Assembly: GCF_002188635.1 (NCBI RefSeq)
Contig: NZ_NINX01000047.1
Location: forward strand, 1-64,000
Origin: Pigmentiphaga sp. NML030171
GTDB taxonomy: Bacteria; Pseudomonadota; Gammaproteobacteria; Burkholderiales; Burkholderiaceae_B
Direction of reading: 5' to 3'
Length of the DNA: 64,000 nucleotides
The translations under genes were made by a program, and so were the position numbers. The notes below the pieces were generated by a model. It ran no database searches and was not told the origin of the DNA. It saw only the letters and a program-made list of their open reading frames with translations. Below are positions 8,659 to 16,665 of this stretch, piece by piece (the stretch's first letter is position 1; each line of letters starts with the position of its first letter).

Positions 8659-9576
8659 ATGGATCTGGTTCAACTCCGGTATTTCGTGCGCGTCGCGCAG
8701 TTGAAGAGCTTCACGAAGGCCTCGGTGGCGCTGCACATCGCACAGCCCGCGCTGACGCGGCAGGTGCTGCTGCTGGAGGACGAACTGGGCGTGCAGCTCC
8801 TGTTCCGCCACAGCCGCGGCGTCGAACCGACCGAGGCCGGCATGCGGCTGCTGTCGGGAGCCGAGGCCATCTTCCGATTGGTGCGCGAAGTCCGCGCCAA
8901 CGTCATCGCGTCCAGCACCACTGTCGCCGGCACGCTGCGGATCGGCTTTCCGCCTTCGTTGGGCGGCTTCGTGATCGGCACGGTCGCGGCCGCGTTCCAG
9001 AAGATGTACCCGCAGGCCACGTTCGACCTGTACGAGGGCCTGAGCAACGAATTGCGCGACCGGCTGCTGGCCGACAGGCTCGACCTCGCGGTATTGGCCG
9101 GGGGCGCCAATCCGCTGCTCGTCAGCACGCACCTGTGCGATGAGGAGTTCTGGGTGATGATGCCCCGCCGCCGCAAAAGCCGGCATGCGCTCAGGACCTA
9201 CTCGGTGAAGGAGCTGGCCGGGCTGCCGCTGATCCAGCCCGGACGCGCGCAACTGGCGCGCCAGCACATCGAGAGCGAGGCCGCGCGCCTGGGCGTGGCG
9301 CTGAACGTCACGGTGGAGACCGATGCCTTCCAGGTCATCAAGGATCTCGTGCGCCGCGGGGTAGGGGCCCACATTTCGCCGTACTCCGGCATAGGCGCCG
9401 ACATCAAGCGCGGGGACTTCGACGGCGGCCCGGTGAAGGGCCTGTTTCTGTCGCGCTATCTCGTGCGGCGCATCGATCGGCCCATCAGCCTGGGCATCAC
9501 GAAGTTCCAGGAGATCCTGGTCGACACGCTCAGGGACCTGGGGGCTTCTGACCGGGCGATCCGGCTGCCTGCCTGA
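8659..9576 (+). CDS. LysR-family transcriptional regulator
   Basis: 305 residues. The N-terminal winged helix-turn-helix (MDLVQLRYFVRVAQLKSFTKASVALHIAQPALTRQVLLLEDELGV) is the typical LTTR DNA-binding domain; residues ~90–300 form the inducer-binding domain (GTLRIGFPPSLGGFVIGTVAAAFQ). The Cbl/NAC-like 'MDLVQLRYFVRVAQLKSFTKA' opening is common among regulators of aromatic or carboxylate catabolism. It is transcribed away from the bug–hydrolase pair and probably controls it and itself through the T-N11-A site between them. Confidence 0.9.
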   Translation: MDLVQLRYFVRVAQLKSFTKASVALHIAQPALTRQVLLLEDELGVQLLFRHSRGVEPTEAGMRLLSGAEAIFRLVREVRANVIASSTTVAGTLRIGFPPSLGGFVIGTVAAAFQKMYPQATFDLYEGLSNELRDRLLADRLDLAVLAGGANPLLVSTHLCDEEFWVMMPRRRKSRHALRTYSVKELAGLPLIQPGRAQLARQHIESEAARLGVALNVTVETDAFQVIKDLVRRGVGAHISPYSGIGADIKRGDFDGGPVKGLFLSRYLVRRIDRPISLGITKFQEILVDTLRDLGASDRAIRLPA

Positions 9577-9596
9577 GGTCCGCCGATAGCCGGCCG

Positions 9597-10277
9597 TTAT
9601 CCTGCGGCGCCGTGCTCGGCCACGATGCGCACCACCACTTCGCCGCGGCCGGTACGCTTGGCGTGGTCCAGCCCTTCGTTGGCCAGCGCATCCGCGCGTT
9701 CGTTGCCGCGGTGCCCGCTATGTCCGCGCACCCACCGGAAGGTTGCGCGATGCCGGTCGGCCTCGGCGATCAGCGCCTTCCACAGCTCGACGTTCTTGAC
9801 GTCCTTCCAGTTCTTGCGTACCCAGCCGTGGCGCCATTGCGTCATGCCGTTCACGACGTATTGCGAGTCGGTGTAGACGACCACCTCGCAGGCCTGCGGC
9901 AGCCAGCGCAGCGCCTCGATGGTGGCGGTCAGTTCCATGCGGTTGTTGGTGGTGTCGGGCGAGCCGCCGAAGATTTCCACGGTGGCCTCGGTGGTGCGGA
10001 TCCACGCGCCCCAGCCTCCTGGGCCGCCGGGGTTGCCGCGGCAGGCGCCGTCGCAGTAGACGATGGCGCCGCCGGCCGGCGGCGTTTCGTCCCCCGTGGG
10101 CTGCGGCGCGGCGGGCGCCTGAGCTGGCGAGGGCGCGTCGGCATCCAGCCAGCGCTGGAAGGGCGCGGCATCGGCGCCGTCCTTGACGTACCACTTCTTC
10201 TGCGCTGGCGACCATCTGGCCCCGAGCGCCTTGGCTTCGTCTTTCTCGGCAAAGGGCACTTTCAGCCAGACAACCAT
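9597..10277 (-). CDS. rnhA: Ribonuclease HI with N-terminal DUF5710-like domain
   Basis: 226 residues. Residues ~1–35 (WLKVPFAEKDEAKALGARW…KKWYVKDG) look like a DUF5710 domain; an Ala/Pro linker follows, then a full RNase HI domain from ~68. The four acidic catalytic positions are present: Asp in YCDGACRGN, Glu in NNRMELTA, Asp in YTDSQYVV and the GHSGHRGNERADALA block. It would degrade RNA in RNA:DNA hybrids. The frame is open far upstream through the MATE gene, but the ATG at 10277 begins exactly at the conserved N-terminal domain. It lies downstream of the MATE gene on the same strand (188 bp apart) and converges with lysR. Confidence 0.85.
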   Translation of the reverse strand: MVVWLKVPFAEKDEAKALGARWSPAQKKWYVKDGADAAPFQRWLDADAPSPAQAPAAPQPTGDETPPAGGAIVYCDGACRGNPGGPGGWGAWIRTTEATVEIFGGSPDTTNNRMELTATIEALRWLPQACEVVVYTDSQYVVNGMTQWRHGWVRKNWKDVKNVELWKALIAEADRHRATFRWVRGHSGHRGNERADALANEGLDHAKRTGRGEVVVRIVAEHGAAG

Positions 10278-10465
10278 GGAGTCACCAATTCGATGCAAGG
10301 GGCGAGACCTTAATCGGCGCGGCAAGCGGTTGTCAAGGCGGCACGCCGGGAACGGGCCTTGCTCATTTCGTGGGCGGGGAACCTCGGAGCCTGCTGTGAT
10401 GCGGGTCGCTTCGTCATGTTCCAGGGCTGTCCCCAACGTTGTCCACAGGATGCGGGGATAACTGG

Positions 10466-11818
10466 TTACACGTTGTCCAGCCGTGCGGCCGGCCCGGTCG
10501 GGAACTCGCGATAGAGCGTGCGCGGCGCGGCCAGGTGCAGCGTCAGGCCGCGCAGGGCATTGAAAGCAAGGAAGGACAGCCACAGTCCATGGTTGCCCAG
10601 CCGCGGCAGCAAGCCCAGCGACAGCGCCAGGAACGCCGCGCCGCAGACCAGCATGGCCTGCATCAGCGCGCGGGTCTGGGTGGCGCCGATGAAGATGCCG
10701 TCGTACAGGTAGGCCGCGACCGAGGCGATGGGCGCCAGCGCCAGCCAGGGCAGGAAGCGGCCGGCGGTCTCGCGCAGCGCCGCCTGGTCGGTCAGCAGGC
10801 TCACTATCCATGGACCCACGGCCAGGTAGACCAGGGCATAGGCGAGCGCGCCGGCGAAGGCCCAGCCCATGCACAGCCGCACGGCGCGCCGCAGGCCCGG
10901 GCGGTCGCCCGCACCCACGGCGGCGCCCACCAGCGCCTCGGCCGCATGGGCGAAGCCGTCCAGGCCGAAGGCCATGAAGGTCAGGAAATTCAGCAGCAGC
11001 GCGTTGGCGGCCAGGACCATGTCGCCCTGGGTGGCGCCCAGGTGGGCGAACCATCCCATGCTGGCCAGCAGGCAGGCCGTGCGCACGAAGATGTGGAAAT
11101 TGATGCCGACCAGGCGCCGCATCGCGGCGGCGTCGCGCAAGACCGCCAGGCGCAGTCGCGGCCAGGCGGCGCGGTGCGAGCGCCACAGCAGGATGCCGCC
11201 CGCCAGCGTGCCGGCGCCGTCGGCCACCGCGGTCGCCGCGCCTATGCCCGCCACGCCCAGGCCGAAGCCATGCACGAACAGCAGCACGGCGCCCAGGTTG
11301 ACCACGTTGATCAGGATCTGCAGGGCCAGCGCCAGCCGCACGCGCTGGCACCCCAGCAGCCAGCCCAGCACCACGTAGTTGACCAGCGCCAGCGGCGCCG
11401 CCCAGATCCGGCCCGAGCAATACGCGATGGCCTGGCGCGTGGCCTCGGCGCTGCCGCCCAGCAGGCCCAGCACCAGCGAGATCAGGGGCCGCTGCAACAC
11501 CAGCAGCGCCAGGCCGATGGCCAGCGCAAGGGATACCGCCCGCACCACGCTGGCGGCCAGCGCCTGTTCGTCGCCCTTGCCCCAGGCCTGGGCGACGAGC
11601 CCCGTCGTGCCCATGCGCAGGAAGCCGAAGCCCCAGAACAGGAAGCTGAAGAGCAGGCCCCCCAGCGCCACGCCAGCCAGGTATTCGGGGCCGGGCAGGT
11701 GGCCCGCCACGGCGGTGTCCACCGCGGACATCAGGGGCTGGGTCAGGTTGGCGAGCACGATGGGCAGGGCCATCGCAAGCACGCGCCGATGAGTGAGGGG
11801 GGAAGCGTTGGCTGGCAC
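10466..11818 (-). CDS. MATE-family multidrug/sodium antiporter (DinF-like)
   Basis: 450-residue inner-membrane protein with about twelve hydrophobic segments. Diagnostic pieces are MALPIVLANLTQPLMSAVDTAVAGHL, GGLLFSFLFWGFGFLRMGTTGLVAQAWG and a duplicated half around residues 230–430. The DinF-branch start (PIVLANLTQPLMSAVDTAVAGHLPG) is clear. The chosen start is a GTG at 11818; an ATG 15 codons later would remove part of the first cytoplasmic stretch. Expected to export cationic toxic compounds with ion antiport. Confidence 0.85.
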   Translation of the reverse strand: MPANASPLTHRRVLAMALPIVLANLTQPLMSAVDTAVAGHLPGPEYLAGVALGGLLFSFLFWGFGFLRMGTTGLVAQAWGKGDEQALAASVVRAVSLALAIGLALLVLQRPLISLVLGLLGGSAEATRQAIAYCSGRIWAAPLALVNYVVLGWLLGCQRVRLALALQILINVVNLGAVLLFVHGFGLGVAGIGAATAVADGAGTLAGGILLWRSHRAAWPRLRLAVLRDAAAMRRLVGINFHIFVRTACLLASMGWFAHLGATQGDMVLAANALLLNFLTFMAFGLDGFAHAAEALVGAAVGAGDRPGLRRAVRLCMGWAFAGALAYALVYLAVGPWIVSLLTDQAALRETAGRFLPWLALAPIASVAAYLYDGIFIGATQTRALMQAMLVCGAAFLALSLGLLPRLGNHGLWLSFLAFNALRGLTLHLAAPRTLYREFPTGPAARLDNV

Positions 11819-11910
11819 GTGTTGTCTCTGACGCGTTGTCTCTGTTTATTGGTCCCTGTTTTTTTATTGGTCCCCGCATTATCCCTGCCGAGCGACCGGA
11901 CCGCACAAAT

Positions 11911-11940
11911 GAAAACGGACGCCCGGGGGCGTCCGTTTTC
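11911..11940 (-). terminator. Rho-independent terminator after tRNA-Asn (possibly bidirectional)
   Basis: A 13-bp perfect stem (GAAAACGGACGCC / GGCGTCCGTTTTC) around a CGGG loop, flanked by A- and T-rich tracts on both sides. It lies directly downstream of the tRNA-Asn gene and upstream of the MATE gene. Confidence 0.8.
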
Positions 11941-11951
11941 ATTTTTAATCT

Positions 11952-12027
11952 TGGCTCCCCGAACTGGGTTCGAACCAGTGACCTGCGGATTAACAGTCCG
12001 TCGCTCTACCGACTGAGCTATCGGGGA
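11952..12027 (-). tRNA. tRNA-Asn (anticodon GTT)
   Basis: 76-nt cloverleaf including an encoded CCA end. Visible on the minus strand are the 7-bp acceptor stem TCCCCGA/TCGGGGA, the D-loop AGCTCAGTCGGTAGAGC, the anticodon loop CTGTTAA with GTT, and the T-loop GGTTCGAACC. The sequence is identical to the second copy at 16548–16623. Confidence 0.97.
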
Positions 12028-12100
12028 AAGGAGCCCGCAAATATAGCAGAAAAATGACGTTCGTCAAAGCAAGGCGCAAGGGGCGCGGTAAACTCGCCGC

Positions 12101-12700
12101 ATGAGTTCCCTCTTCACGCTCGAGGCGCCTTGCAGCTACCGCGAGGAGGTTCGCAAGAGCCGGTTCGTCGCCCACGCGGCGCCCGTGGCCAGCGCCGACG
12201 AGGCGCTGGCTTTCTTCGCCCGGCATGCCGACCCCACGGCCACGCATAACTGCTGGGCCTATCGCATCGGCGCCGCGTACCGTTTCAACGACGACGGCGA
12301 GCCGGGCGGGACGGCCGGCCGCCCCATCCTGCAGGCCATAGACGGGCAGTCCTGCGATCGCGTGGCGGTGCTGGTGGTGCGCTGGTTCGGCGGCACGCTG
12401 CTGGGCGCGGGCGGCCTGGCGCGCGCCTATGGCGGCTGCGCGGCCAACTGCCTGCGGCTGGGGCGCCGGGTGCCGCTGCTGGACCTGGCCGAGGCCGAGG
12501 TCGCCTGCACCTTCGCCGAGCTGCCGCTGTTCAAGGCGCGGCTGAAGGAGCACGGCGCCGAGGTCCTCGGCGAGCTTTTCGACGAACAGGGCGCGACGCT
12601 GGCATTGAGCGTGCCGCGGCCGCGCCTGGAGGCGCTGCGAACGATGCTGTCCGACCTGAGCCGGGGCCGCGCCGTCCTGGCCGTGCGGGACGAGGCGTGA
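12101..12700 (+). CDS. yigZ: YigZ/IMPACT-family protein
   Basis: 199 residues, cytosolic. The UPF0029/IMPACT N-terminal domain (YREEVRKSRFVAHAAPV … HNCWAYRIG … GEPGGTAGRPILQAI) spans residues ~10–115 and ends with VRWFGGTLLGAGGLARAYGG; a ferredoxin-like C-terminal domain (DUF1949 type) follows. Bacterial members are conserved but poorly characterised and are linked to translation stress by analogy with eukaryotic IMPACT. It converges with the hydrolase gene 13 bp downstream. Confidence 0.88.
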   Translation: MSSLFTLEAPCSYREEVRKSRFVAHAAPVASADEALAFFARHADPTATHNCWAYRIGAAYRFNDDGEPGGTAGRPILQAIDGQSCDRVAVLVVRWFGGTLLGAGGLARAYGGCAANCLRLGRRVPLLDLAEAEVACTFAELPLFKARLKEHGAEVLGELFDEQGATLALSVPRPRLEALRTMLSDLSRGRAVLAVRDEA

Positions 12701-12713
12701 GGCGGGGCCGTTC

Positions 12714-13532
12714 CTACAGCCCCGCCAGGCGGCACGCGCGCTGGGTCAGGATGCCTTCGGGCGAGGCCAGGTCGTTCAGGATGGTGAAGTGGTTGCGATC
12801 GGGCAGCCGCAGCAGTTCGCCGGGCAAGCCCGCCCGCGCGGCGGCGAAGGTTTCGGACTGGCGTTGCAGCTCGGGCAGTTCGGAGGCGCCGTAGGCCAGG
12901 ACCAGCTCGCGCTGGCTGAGCGGGCGATGCAGGGGGCTGAGCCGCCGGACGTCGGGCGGACACAGGCGCAGCTTGTCGTTCAGGTAACTCAGGCGTATGG
13001 GCTCGAGATCGTAGACGCCGCTGATGGCCAGGCCGCCGCATACCCCCGGCTCGTCCAGGACCATGGCCGCCAGGTGGGCGCCGGCGGACCATCCGCTGAC
13101 GATCATCCGTTCGGGATCGGTGCCCCATTGTGGGGCCTGCCGTGCCAGCCATCCCAAGGCAGCGCGTATTTCGCCGACGATGCCGTCCAGGGACTGCTCG
13201 GGCGCCAGGGTATAGCCCACCAGCGCGACGTGCAGCCCATGGGCCAGCGGCCCGGCGGTCAGGAAACTGAAGTTTTCCTTGGAGCGCGTCTGCCAGTAGC
13301 CGCCATGGATGAAGACCATGAGCGGTCCCGGACGGGCCGCGGGGAAATAGTCGATCCGGTTGCGGGGAGCCGGGCCGTAGCGCAGGTCCAGGTATTGGGG
13401 ATGGGCGGCCCGCAGCTTGGCGCTGCGTTCGTCGAATTCCGCCATCAGCACCGCGCTGTTGAGCACGGCGGCGGAATTGTTGTAGGAAGCGTCCAGCGCT
13501 TCCCGGGTCATTCCGTTGTACAGCGCAGTCAT
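12714..13532 (-). CDS. Alpha/beta hydrolase, kynurenine-formamidase-like
   Basis: 272 residues. Has the oxyanion motif HGGYWQTRSKENFSF, the nucleophile elbow GWSAGAHLA and a catalytic His in LPDRNHFTI, a set typical of bacterial arylformamidase/esterase-type enzymes. The frame opens 19 codons earlier, but the ATG at 13532 gives MTALYNGMTREALDASYNNS, a start like that of formamidase-like family members. No kynureninase or tryptophan dioxygenase gene is nearby, so the physiological substrate remains open. Confidence 0.8.
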   Translation of the reverse strand: MTALYNGMTREALDASYNNSAAVLNSAVLMAEFDERSAKLRAAHPQYLDLRYGPAPRNRIDYFPAARPGPLMVFIHGGYWQTRSKENFSFLTAGPLAHGLHVALVGYTLAPEQSLDGIVGEIRAALGWLARQAPQWGTDPERMIVSGWSAGAHLAAMVLDEPGVCGGLAISGVYDLEPIRLSYLNDKLRLCPPDVRRLSPLHRPLSQRELVLAYGASELPELQRQSETFAAARAGLPGELLRLPDRNHFTILNDLASPEGILTQRACRLAGL

Positions 13533-13669
13533 GCGGCAGTTCCGGTCCGGGCAGGGGGCAGGGCTATCGAGGGCACGGTTTGCAACCAAAAGTGTCCGAA
13601 ATAGAAGAATTCATCCTTTCTCGTTCGATTGCAAGACCCGTGCCGGCCTTCCCGGCACGGACCGCCGCG

Positions 13670-14158
13670 TCAGTGGCGATGGCCGCCCGCTCCATGGCCG
13701 CCCGAACCTGCCCCGGCGCCGGCGGGCTCGACCTTGAAGTCCACCTTGACCTCGCCCGCCTTCTCGAAGACCAGGGTGGCGGGGAAGCTGGTGCCTTCCT
13801 TGAGCGGCGCTTTCAGGCGCATGAACATAATGTGGTAGCCGCCGGGCCTGAGCTCGACGGTCTGGCCCGCGGGCAGGGCGATGCCGTCGACCTGGCGCAT
13901 GCGCATGATGTCGCCGTCCATCTGCATGGTGTGCAGTTCGGCGGTGGCCGAGACGTCGGCGCGGACGGCGATCAGCTTGTCGTCGGCCCCTTTGTTGGTC
14001 AGCTTCAGGAAACCGCCTCCGGCGGGCTGGCCGGTGACGGTGGCCCGGCTCCAGGGGTGGTTGATCTGGATCGCGCCGGCGGTATAGTCGTGGGCGACGG
14101 CCTGGCCGGCGGCCAGCATGGAAAACAGCAGCGACAGGGTGAACGTACGAATCTGCAT
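13670..14158 (-). CDS. Periplasmic copper chaperone PCu(A)C
   Basis: 162 residues with a signal peptide (TFTLSLLFSMLAAGQAVAH). The core has the PCu(A)C Cu(I)-binding pattern His/Met…His-x-Met: HTMQMDGDIMRM and HIMFMRLK. The Gly/His-rich tail (GGHGAGGHRH) may add metal capacity. PCu(A)C proteins deliver copper to the CuA/CuB sites of cytochrome oxidase. It follows the DUF2946 gene by 67 bp on the same strand, a common copper-related pairing. Confidence 0.9.
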   Translation of the reverse strand: MQIRTFTLSLLFSMLAAGQAVAHDYTAGAIQINHPWSRATVTGQPAGGGFLKLTNKGADDKLIAVRADVSATAELHTMQMDGDIMRMRQVDGIALPAGQTVELRPGGYHIMFMRLKAPLKEGTSFPATLVFEKAGEVKVDFKVEPAGAGAGSGGHGAGGHRH

Positions 14159-14225
14159 GAGGGTCTCGTCTTGGAAATATGGCCGGCAAAGCCTGCCGGC
14201 GTGGCGCGTCGAGGAGAGCATGGGC

Positions 14226-14585
14226 TCAGGCCGGCGGCGCGCGGGACGAGAAATGCAGGTGGGGCGGGATGGGCAGGGACGGCAGGGCCCGGGTGGGCCG
14301 GCAGGCCTGGCCGAGGTCGCGCGCGGGCGCGATCTGCGCCTGCACGGCGGGCGGGGGCAGGGCGGCATGGGCGCCGGCCAGGCATAGCGGGCATTGCAGG
14401 GCGGCCAGCGCATGCGGATCGCCGTCGCGCGGATCCTGGGGCGCGGGAACGCTGCCCTGCGCCGTGCACAGCACGGACAGCCATGGCGGCGGGCCCGCCG
14501 ATGCGTGCGCGACGGGCATGGCCGTGTGCCAGAGCACGCACAGCAGTGCCAGCCAGACGAAGCGCGGGGAAGCATGAACGGCCAT
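14226..14585 (-). CDS. DUF2946-family small secreted/membrane protein
   Basis: 119 residues with a hydrophobic N-terminal segment (FVWLALLCVLWHTAMPVAHA) that acts as signal peptide or anchor, and a CPLCLAGAH motif in the middle. DUF2946 members are short Cys/His-containing proteins usually encoded next to copper chaperones or TonB receptors; their biochemical role is unknown. The position just upstream of the PCu(A)C gene supports a copper function (inference). Confidence 0.7.
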   Translation of the reverse strand: MAVHASPRFVWLALLCVLWHTAMPVAHASAGPPPWLSVLCTAQGSVPAPQDPRDGDPHALAALQCPLCLAGAHAALPPPAVQAQIAPARDLGQACRPTRALPSLPIPPHLHFSSRAPPA

Positions 14586-14626
14586 GGGCGGGATGATACC
14601 CCAGTCCCGCTCCGGGGCCTGCCGCG

Positions 14627-15595
14627 CTACTCGGGCTTGATGCCCGCCTTGCGCGCGACGTCGCCGAACAGTTTCACCTCGCGTTCGATGCGGGCTTTCA
14701 TCTGGGGCGCGGTCTCTCGCATCGGTTCGAAGCCGGCGGCGCGCAGCCTGTCGGCGTACTCGGGGTTGGCGACGACCTTGCCGACCGCCTCGGCCAGCCG
14801 CGCGCGGACGGCCGGCTCGACCCCCATGGGCAGCATGATGCCGAACCAGATGCTCATGATCACTTCGGGATAGCGCTCGGCCGCGGCCGGCACCTCGGGC
14901 AGGGCGGGCAGGCGCCTGGGTTCCATCACCGTCAGCGGCAGCAGCCGGTTGCTGCGTATGTATTCGGCCGACGGCGCATAGGTGGCCGAGGCCAGGTTGA
15001 TCTGCCCGCCGACGGCGTCGGCCACCACGGCGGCCGCACCTTTGTAGGGCACGTGCACCAGATCGATGCCCGCGGCCGACTTCAAGAGCTCCACGGCGAA
15101 GTGCTGCGGCGTGCCGTTGCCCGAACTGCCGTAGGTCAGCCTGCCCGGATTGGCCTTGGCGTACTTGACCAGCTCGTCCAGGGTCTTGACCGGTGCCTGG
15201 GGATGGGCAAGCAGCAGCAGGGGCGTACCGCCGATCAGGCCGATGGGATCGAGGTCGCGCGCGATGTCGAACGGCAGGTCCTTCTGCATGGACGGCGCGA
15301 TCGTGCGCGCGCTGTCGGCGAACAGGATGGTGTAGCCGTCGGCGGGGCCCTTGGCCACCATGTTGGAGCCGATCACGCCGCCCGCGCCGGGACGGTTCTC
15401 GACCACCACCTGCTGGCCGAGTTCGGCCGACAGGTAGGGAGCGATGAGCCGCGCGACGATGTCGGTGCCGCCGCCGGGGCCGAAGGGCACGACGAAGCGG
15501 ATGGGGCGGGAAGGGAACGTATCGGCCCTGACGGGCGCGGCGGCCGCGCAGGCCAGGCCCGCCAGCGCGGCCGACAGCAAGGCGCGTCTCTGCAT
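14627..15595 (-). CDS. Bug/TctC-family periplasmic substrate-binding protein
   Basis: 322 residues, signal peptide LLSAALAGLACAAAAPVRA, then TFPSRPIRFVVPFGPGGGTDIVARLIAPYL and VVVENRPGAGGVIGSNMV, the standard Bug pattern. Orphan: no transport membrane subunit or catabolic gene adjacent on its strand; the DUF2946 gene begins 41 bp downstream. Ligand unknown. Confidence 0.9.
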   Translation of the reverse strand: MQRRALLSAALAGLACAAAAPVRADTFPSRPIRFVVPFGPGGGTDIVARLIAPYLSAELGQQVVVENRPGAGGVIGSNMVAKGPADGYTILFADSARTIAPSMQKDLPFDIARDLDPIGLIGGTPLLLLAHPQAPVKTLDELVKYAKANPGRLTYGSSGNGTPQHFAVELLKSAAGIDLVHVPYKGAAAVVADAVGGQINLASATYAPSAEYIRSNRLLPLTVMEPRRLPALPEVPAAAERYPEVIMSIWFGIMLPMGVEPAVRARLAEAVGKVVANPEYADRLRAAGFEPMRETAPQMKARIEREVKLFGDVARKAGIKPE

Positions 15596-15810
15596 GGTGT
15601 CTTCTCCGGTGGTGCGGGCGCGATGGATGCTCGCCGCCTCGTCATGGGAACGGCCAAGGTTCCGGCCTGCGGCGGAAACGGGCGCCGGACCGGCCGTGCT
15701 GCGGCAAATTACCGGACGGTCCGGTGTTGATCAAGATTGAATGTTGAATGAAGTTTCAGGCGGGAACCGCCCGCGCCAGCGCGGTTCCAGGCGTGGTGGC
15801 AGCCGTGGCT

Positions 15811-16125
15811 TTAGATATCGAACCCACCTTGGTCGGCGATGGCTCCAAGGTCGCGCATGCCGTGCAAAACGCGCACGATCACGACTGCGGTTTCGCTTGC
15901 CTGATAGTAGATGGCGTAGGCCCCGTGGAAGACCACACGCAGGTCCCGCCCGAGTTGTCGCCGTTCCGGATGTCCCAGAGGGTATGCCAGCAATCGCTCG
16001 CACGTTCCGTACAGCTTGTTCAGGAACCGGGTAGCGGTCGCCTCCGAAGCTCCCTCGGCAATATACGACCAGATTTCCGCCAGATCCTGTTCGGCGCTGT
16101 CGGTTATTTGGAGCGTGCGGCTAAT
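15811..16125 (-). CDS. ParE/RelE-superfamily toxin, non-canonical start
   Basis: Reading back from the stop at 15811, the frame gives a typical ParE-type toxin: SAEQDLAEIWSYIAEGAS, then LYGTCERLLAYPLGHPERR, LGRDLRVVFHGAYAIYYQ and VVIVRVLHGMRD. The conserved N-terminal helix lies upstream of the first ATG/GTG/TTG codon of the frame (a TTG at 15993). No canonical start exists before it; an ATT at 16125, seven bases after a GGGGAAAG ribosome-binding-like stretch, would yield 104 residues, the usual ParE length. It overlaps the antitoxin 3' end by 22 nt. ParE toxins poison DNA gyrase, RelE types cut mRNA; the family split cannot be settled by eye. Confidence 0.72.
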   Translation of the reverse strand: MSRTLQITDSAEQDLAEIWSYIAEGASEATATRFLNKLYGTCERLLAYPLGHPERRQLGRDLRVVFHGAYAIYYQASETAVVIVRVLHGMRDLGAIADQGGFDI

Positions 16126-16388
16126 AGCTGCTTTCCCCGGGCGATGATGCGGTCCGCGTCAAAGGTCTTGACTCGGCCTGCGGCTACGTCGACCAAGCCC
16201 TGATCGATATCCGCCTTGAGGGCGGATAGTTCATTGAGCATCAGTTGGCGGCGTGTCTTCCATTCGCGCAAGGCCTCACGTACGACCTCGCTGGTCGAGG
16301 CGTATTCGCCGTCATCCACGGCTTGCTTGATGGAGGCGGCCATTTCCGATGGCATGGTGATTGTCAGGCGTTCCAGCGTAGTGGGCAT
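16104..16388 (-). CDS. ParD-like ribbon-helix-helix antitoxin
   Basis: 94 residues. Residues 1–50 (LERLTITMPSEMAASIKQAVDDGEYASTSEVVREALREWK) form a CopG/ParD ribbon-helix-helix DNA-binding domain; the C-terminal half (IDQGLVDVAAGRVKTFDADRIIARGKQLL) would wrap and neutralise the toxin encoded immediately downstream. A GGGAG ribosome-binding site precedes the ATG. Expected to repress its own operon through the GTATGA repeats just upstream. Confidence 0.82.
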   Translation of the reverse strand: MPTTLERLTITMPSEMAASIKQAVDDGEYASTSEVVREALREWKTRRQLMLNELSALKADIDQGLVDVAAGRVKTFDADRIIARGKQLLAARSK

Positions 16389-16416
16389 GAATCACTCCCG
16401 ATAACATCTTCATAAA

Positions 16417-16432
16417 TCATACTTTTTCATAC
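16417..16432. promoter_or_regulatory. Direct-repeat operator of the toxin-antitoxin operon
   Basis: Two GTATGA hexamers (minus strand) spaced exactly 10 bp apart lie 29–44 bp upstream of the antitoxin ATG in an AT-rich stretch. Helical phasing and position suit a ribbon-helix-helix autorepressor. Confidence 0.5.
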
Positions 16433-16499
16433 TGAAGCGCTCAAGTCCTCGGCCGCGAGAGGCCGGCCGGACGCGAGAAGGCCAAATGGCAAGGGAAAA

Positions 16500-16538
16500 G
16501 CAAAAAGCCCCTACGGCGAAACCGTAAGGGCTTTTTGC
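16500..16538 (-). terminator. Rho-independent terminator after second tRNA-Asn
   Basis: Long stem GCAAAAAGCCC(C/T)TACGG around a CGAAA loop, with the minus strand ending in a TTTTT stretch. It directly follows the tRNA-Asn gene and also insulates the toxin-antitoxin operon. Confidence 0.85.
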
Positions 16539-16547
16539 TTGAATCTG

Positions 16548-16623
16548 TGGCTCCCCGAACTGGGTTCGAACCAGTGACCTGCGGATTAACAGTCCGTCGC
16601 TCTACCGACTGAGCTATCGGGGA
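16548..16623 (-). tRNA. tRNA-Asn (anticodon GTT), second copy
   Basis: 76 nt with encoded CCA, identical over its whole length to the copy at 11952–12027. Lies 42 bp downstream of the palindromic repeat that follows tyrB. Confidence 0.97.
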
Positions 16624-16665
16624 ATCGAGCCAAAAACTATAGCATGCCCCAACGCTAGAGCGCAA

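Noticed and set aside
10435-10475. DnaA-box-like TTGTCCACA near the MATE stop codon
   Set aside because: A single imperfect match without clustering, AT-rich unwinding region or origin genes.
9597-11942. Apparent 781-residue protein ending in RNase H
   Set aside because: The first ~555 codons read through the MATE gene in another frame and give low-complexity Ala/Gly/Arg sequence; only the part from 10277 is real.
13670-14575. Longer 301-residue version of the copper chaperone
   Set aside because: The extension overlaps the DUF2946 gene in another frame and would bury the evident signal peptide that starts at 14158.
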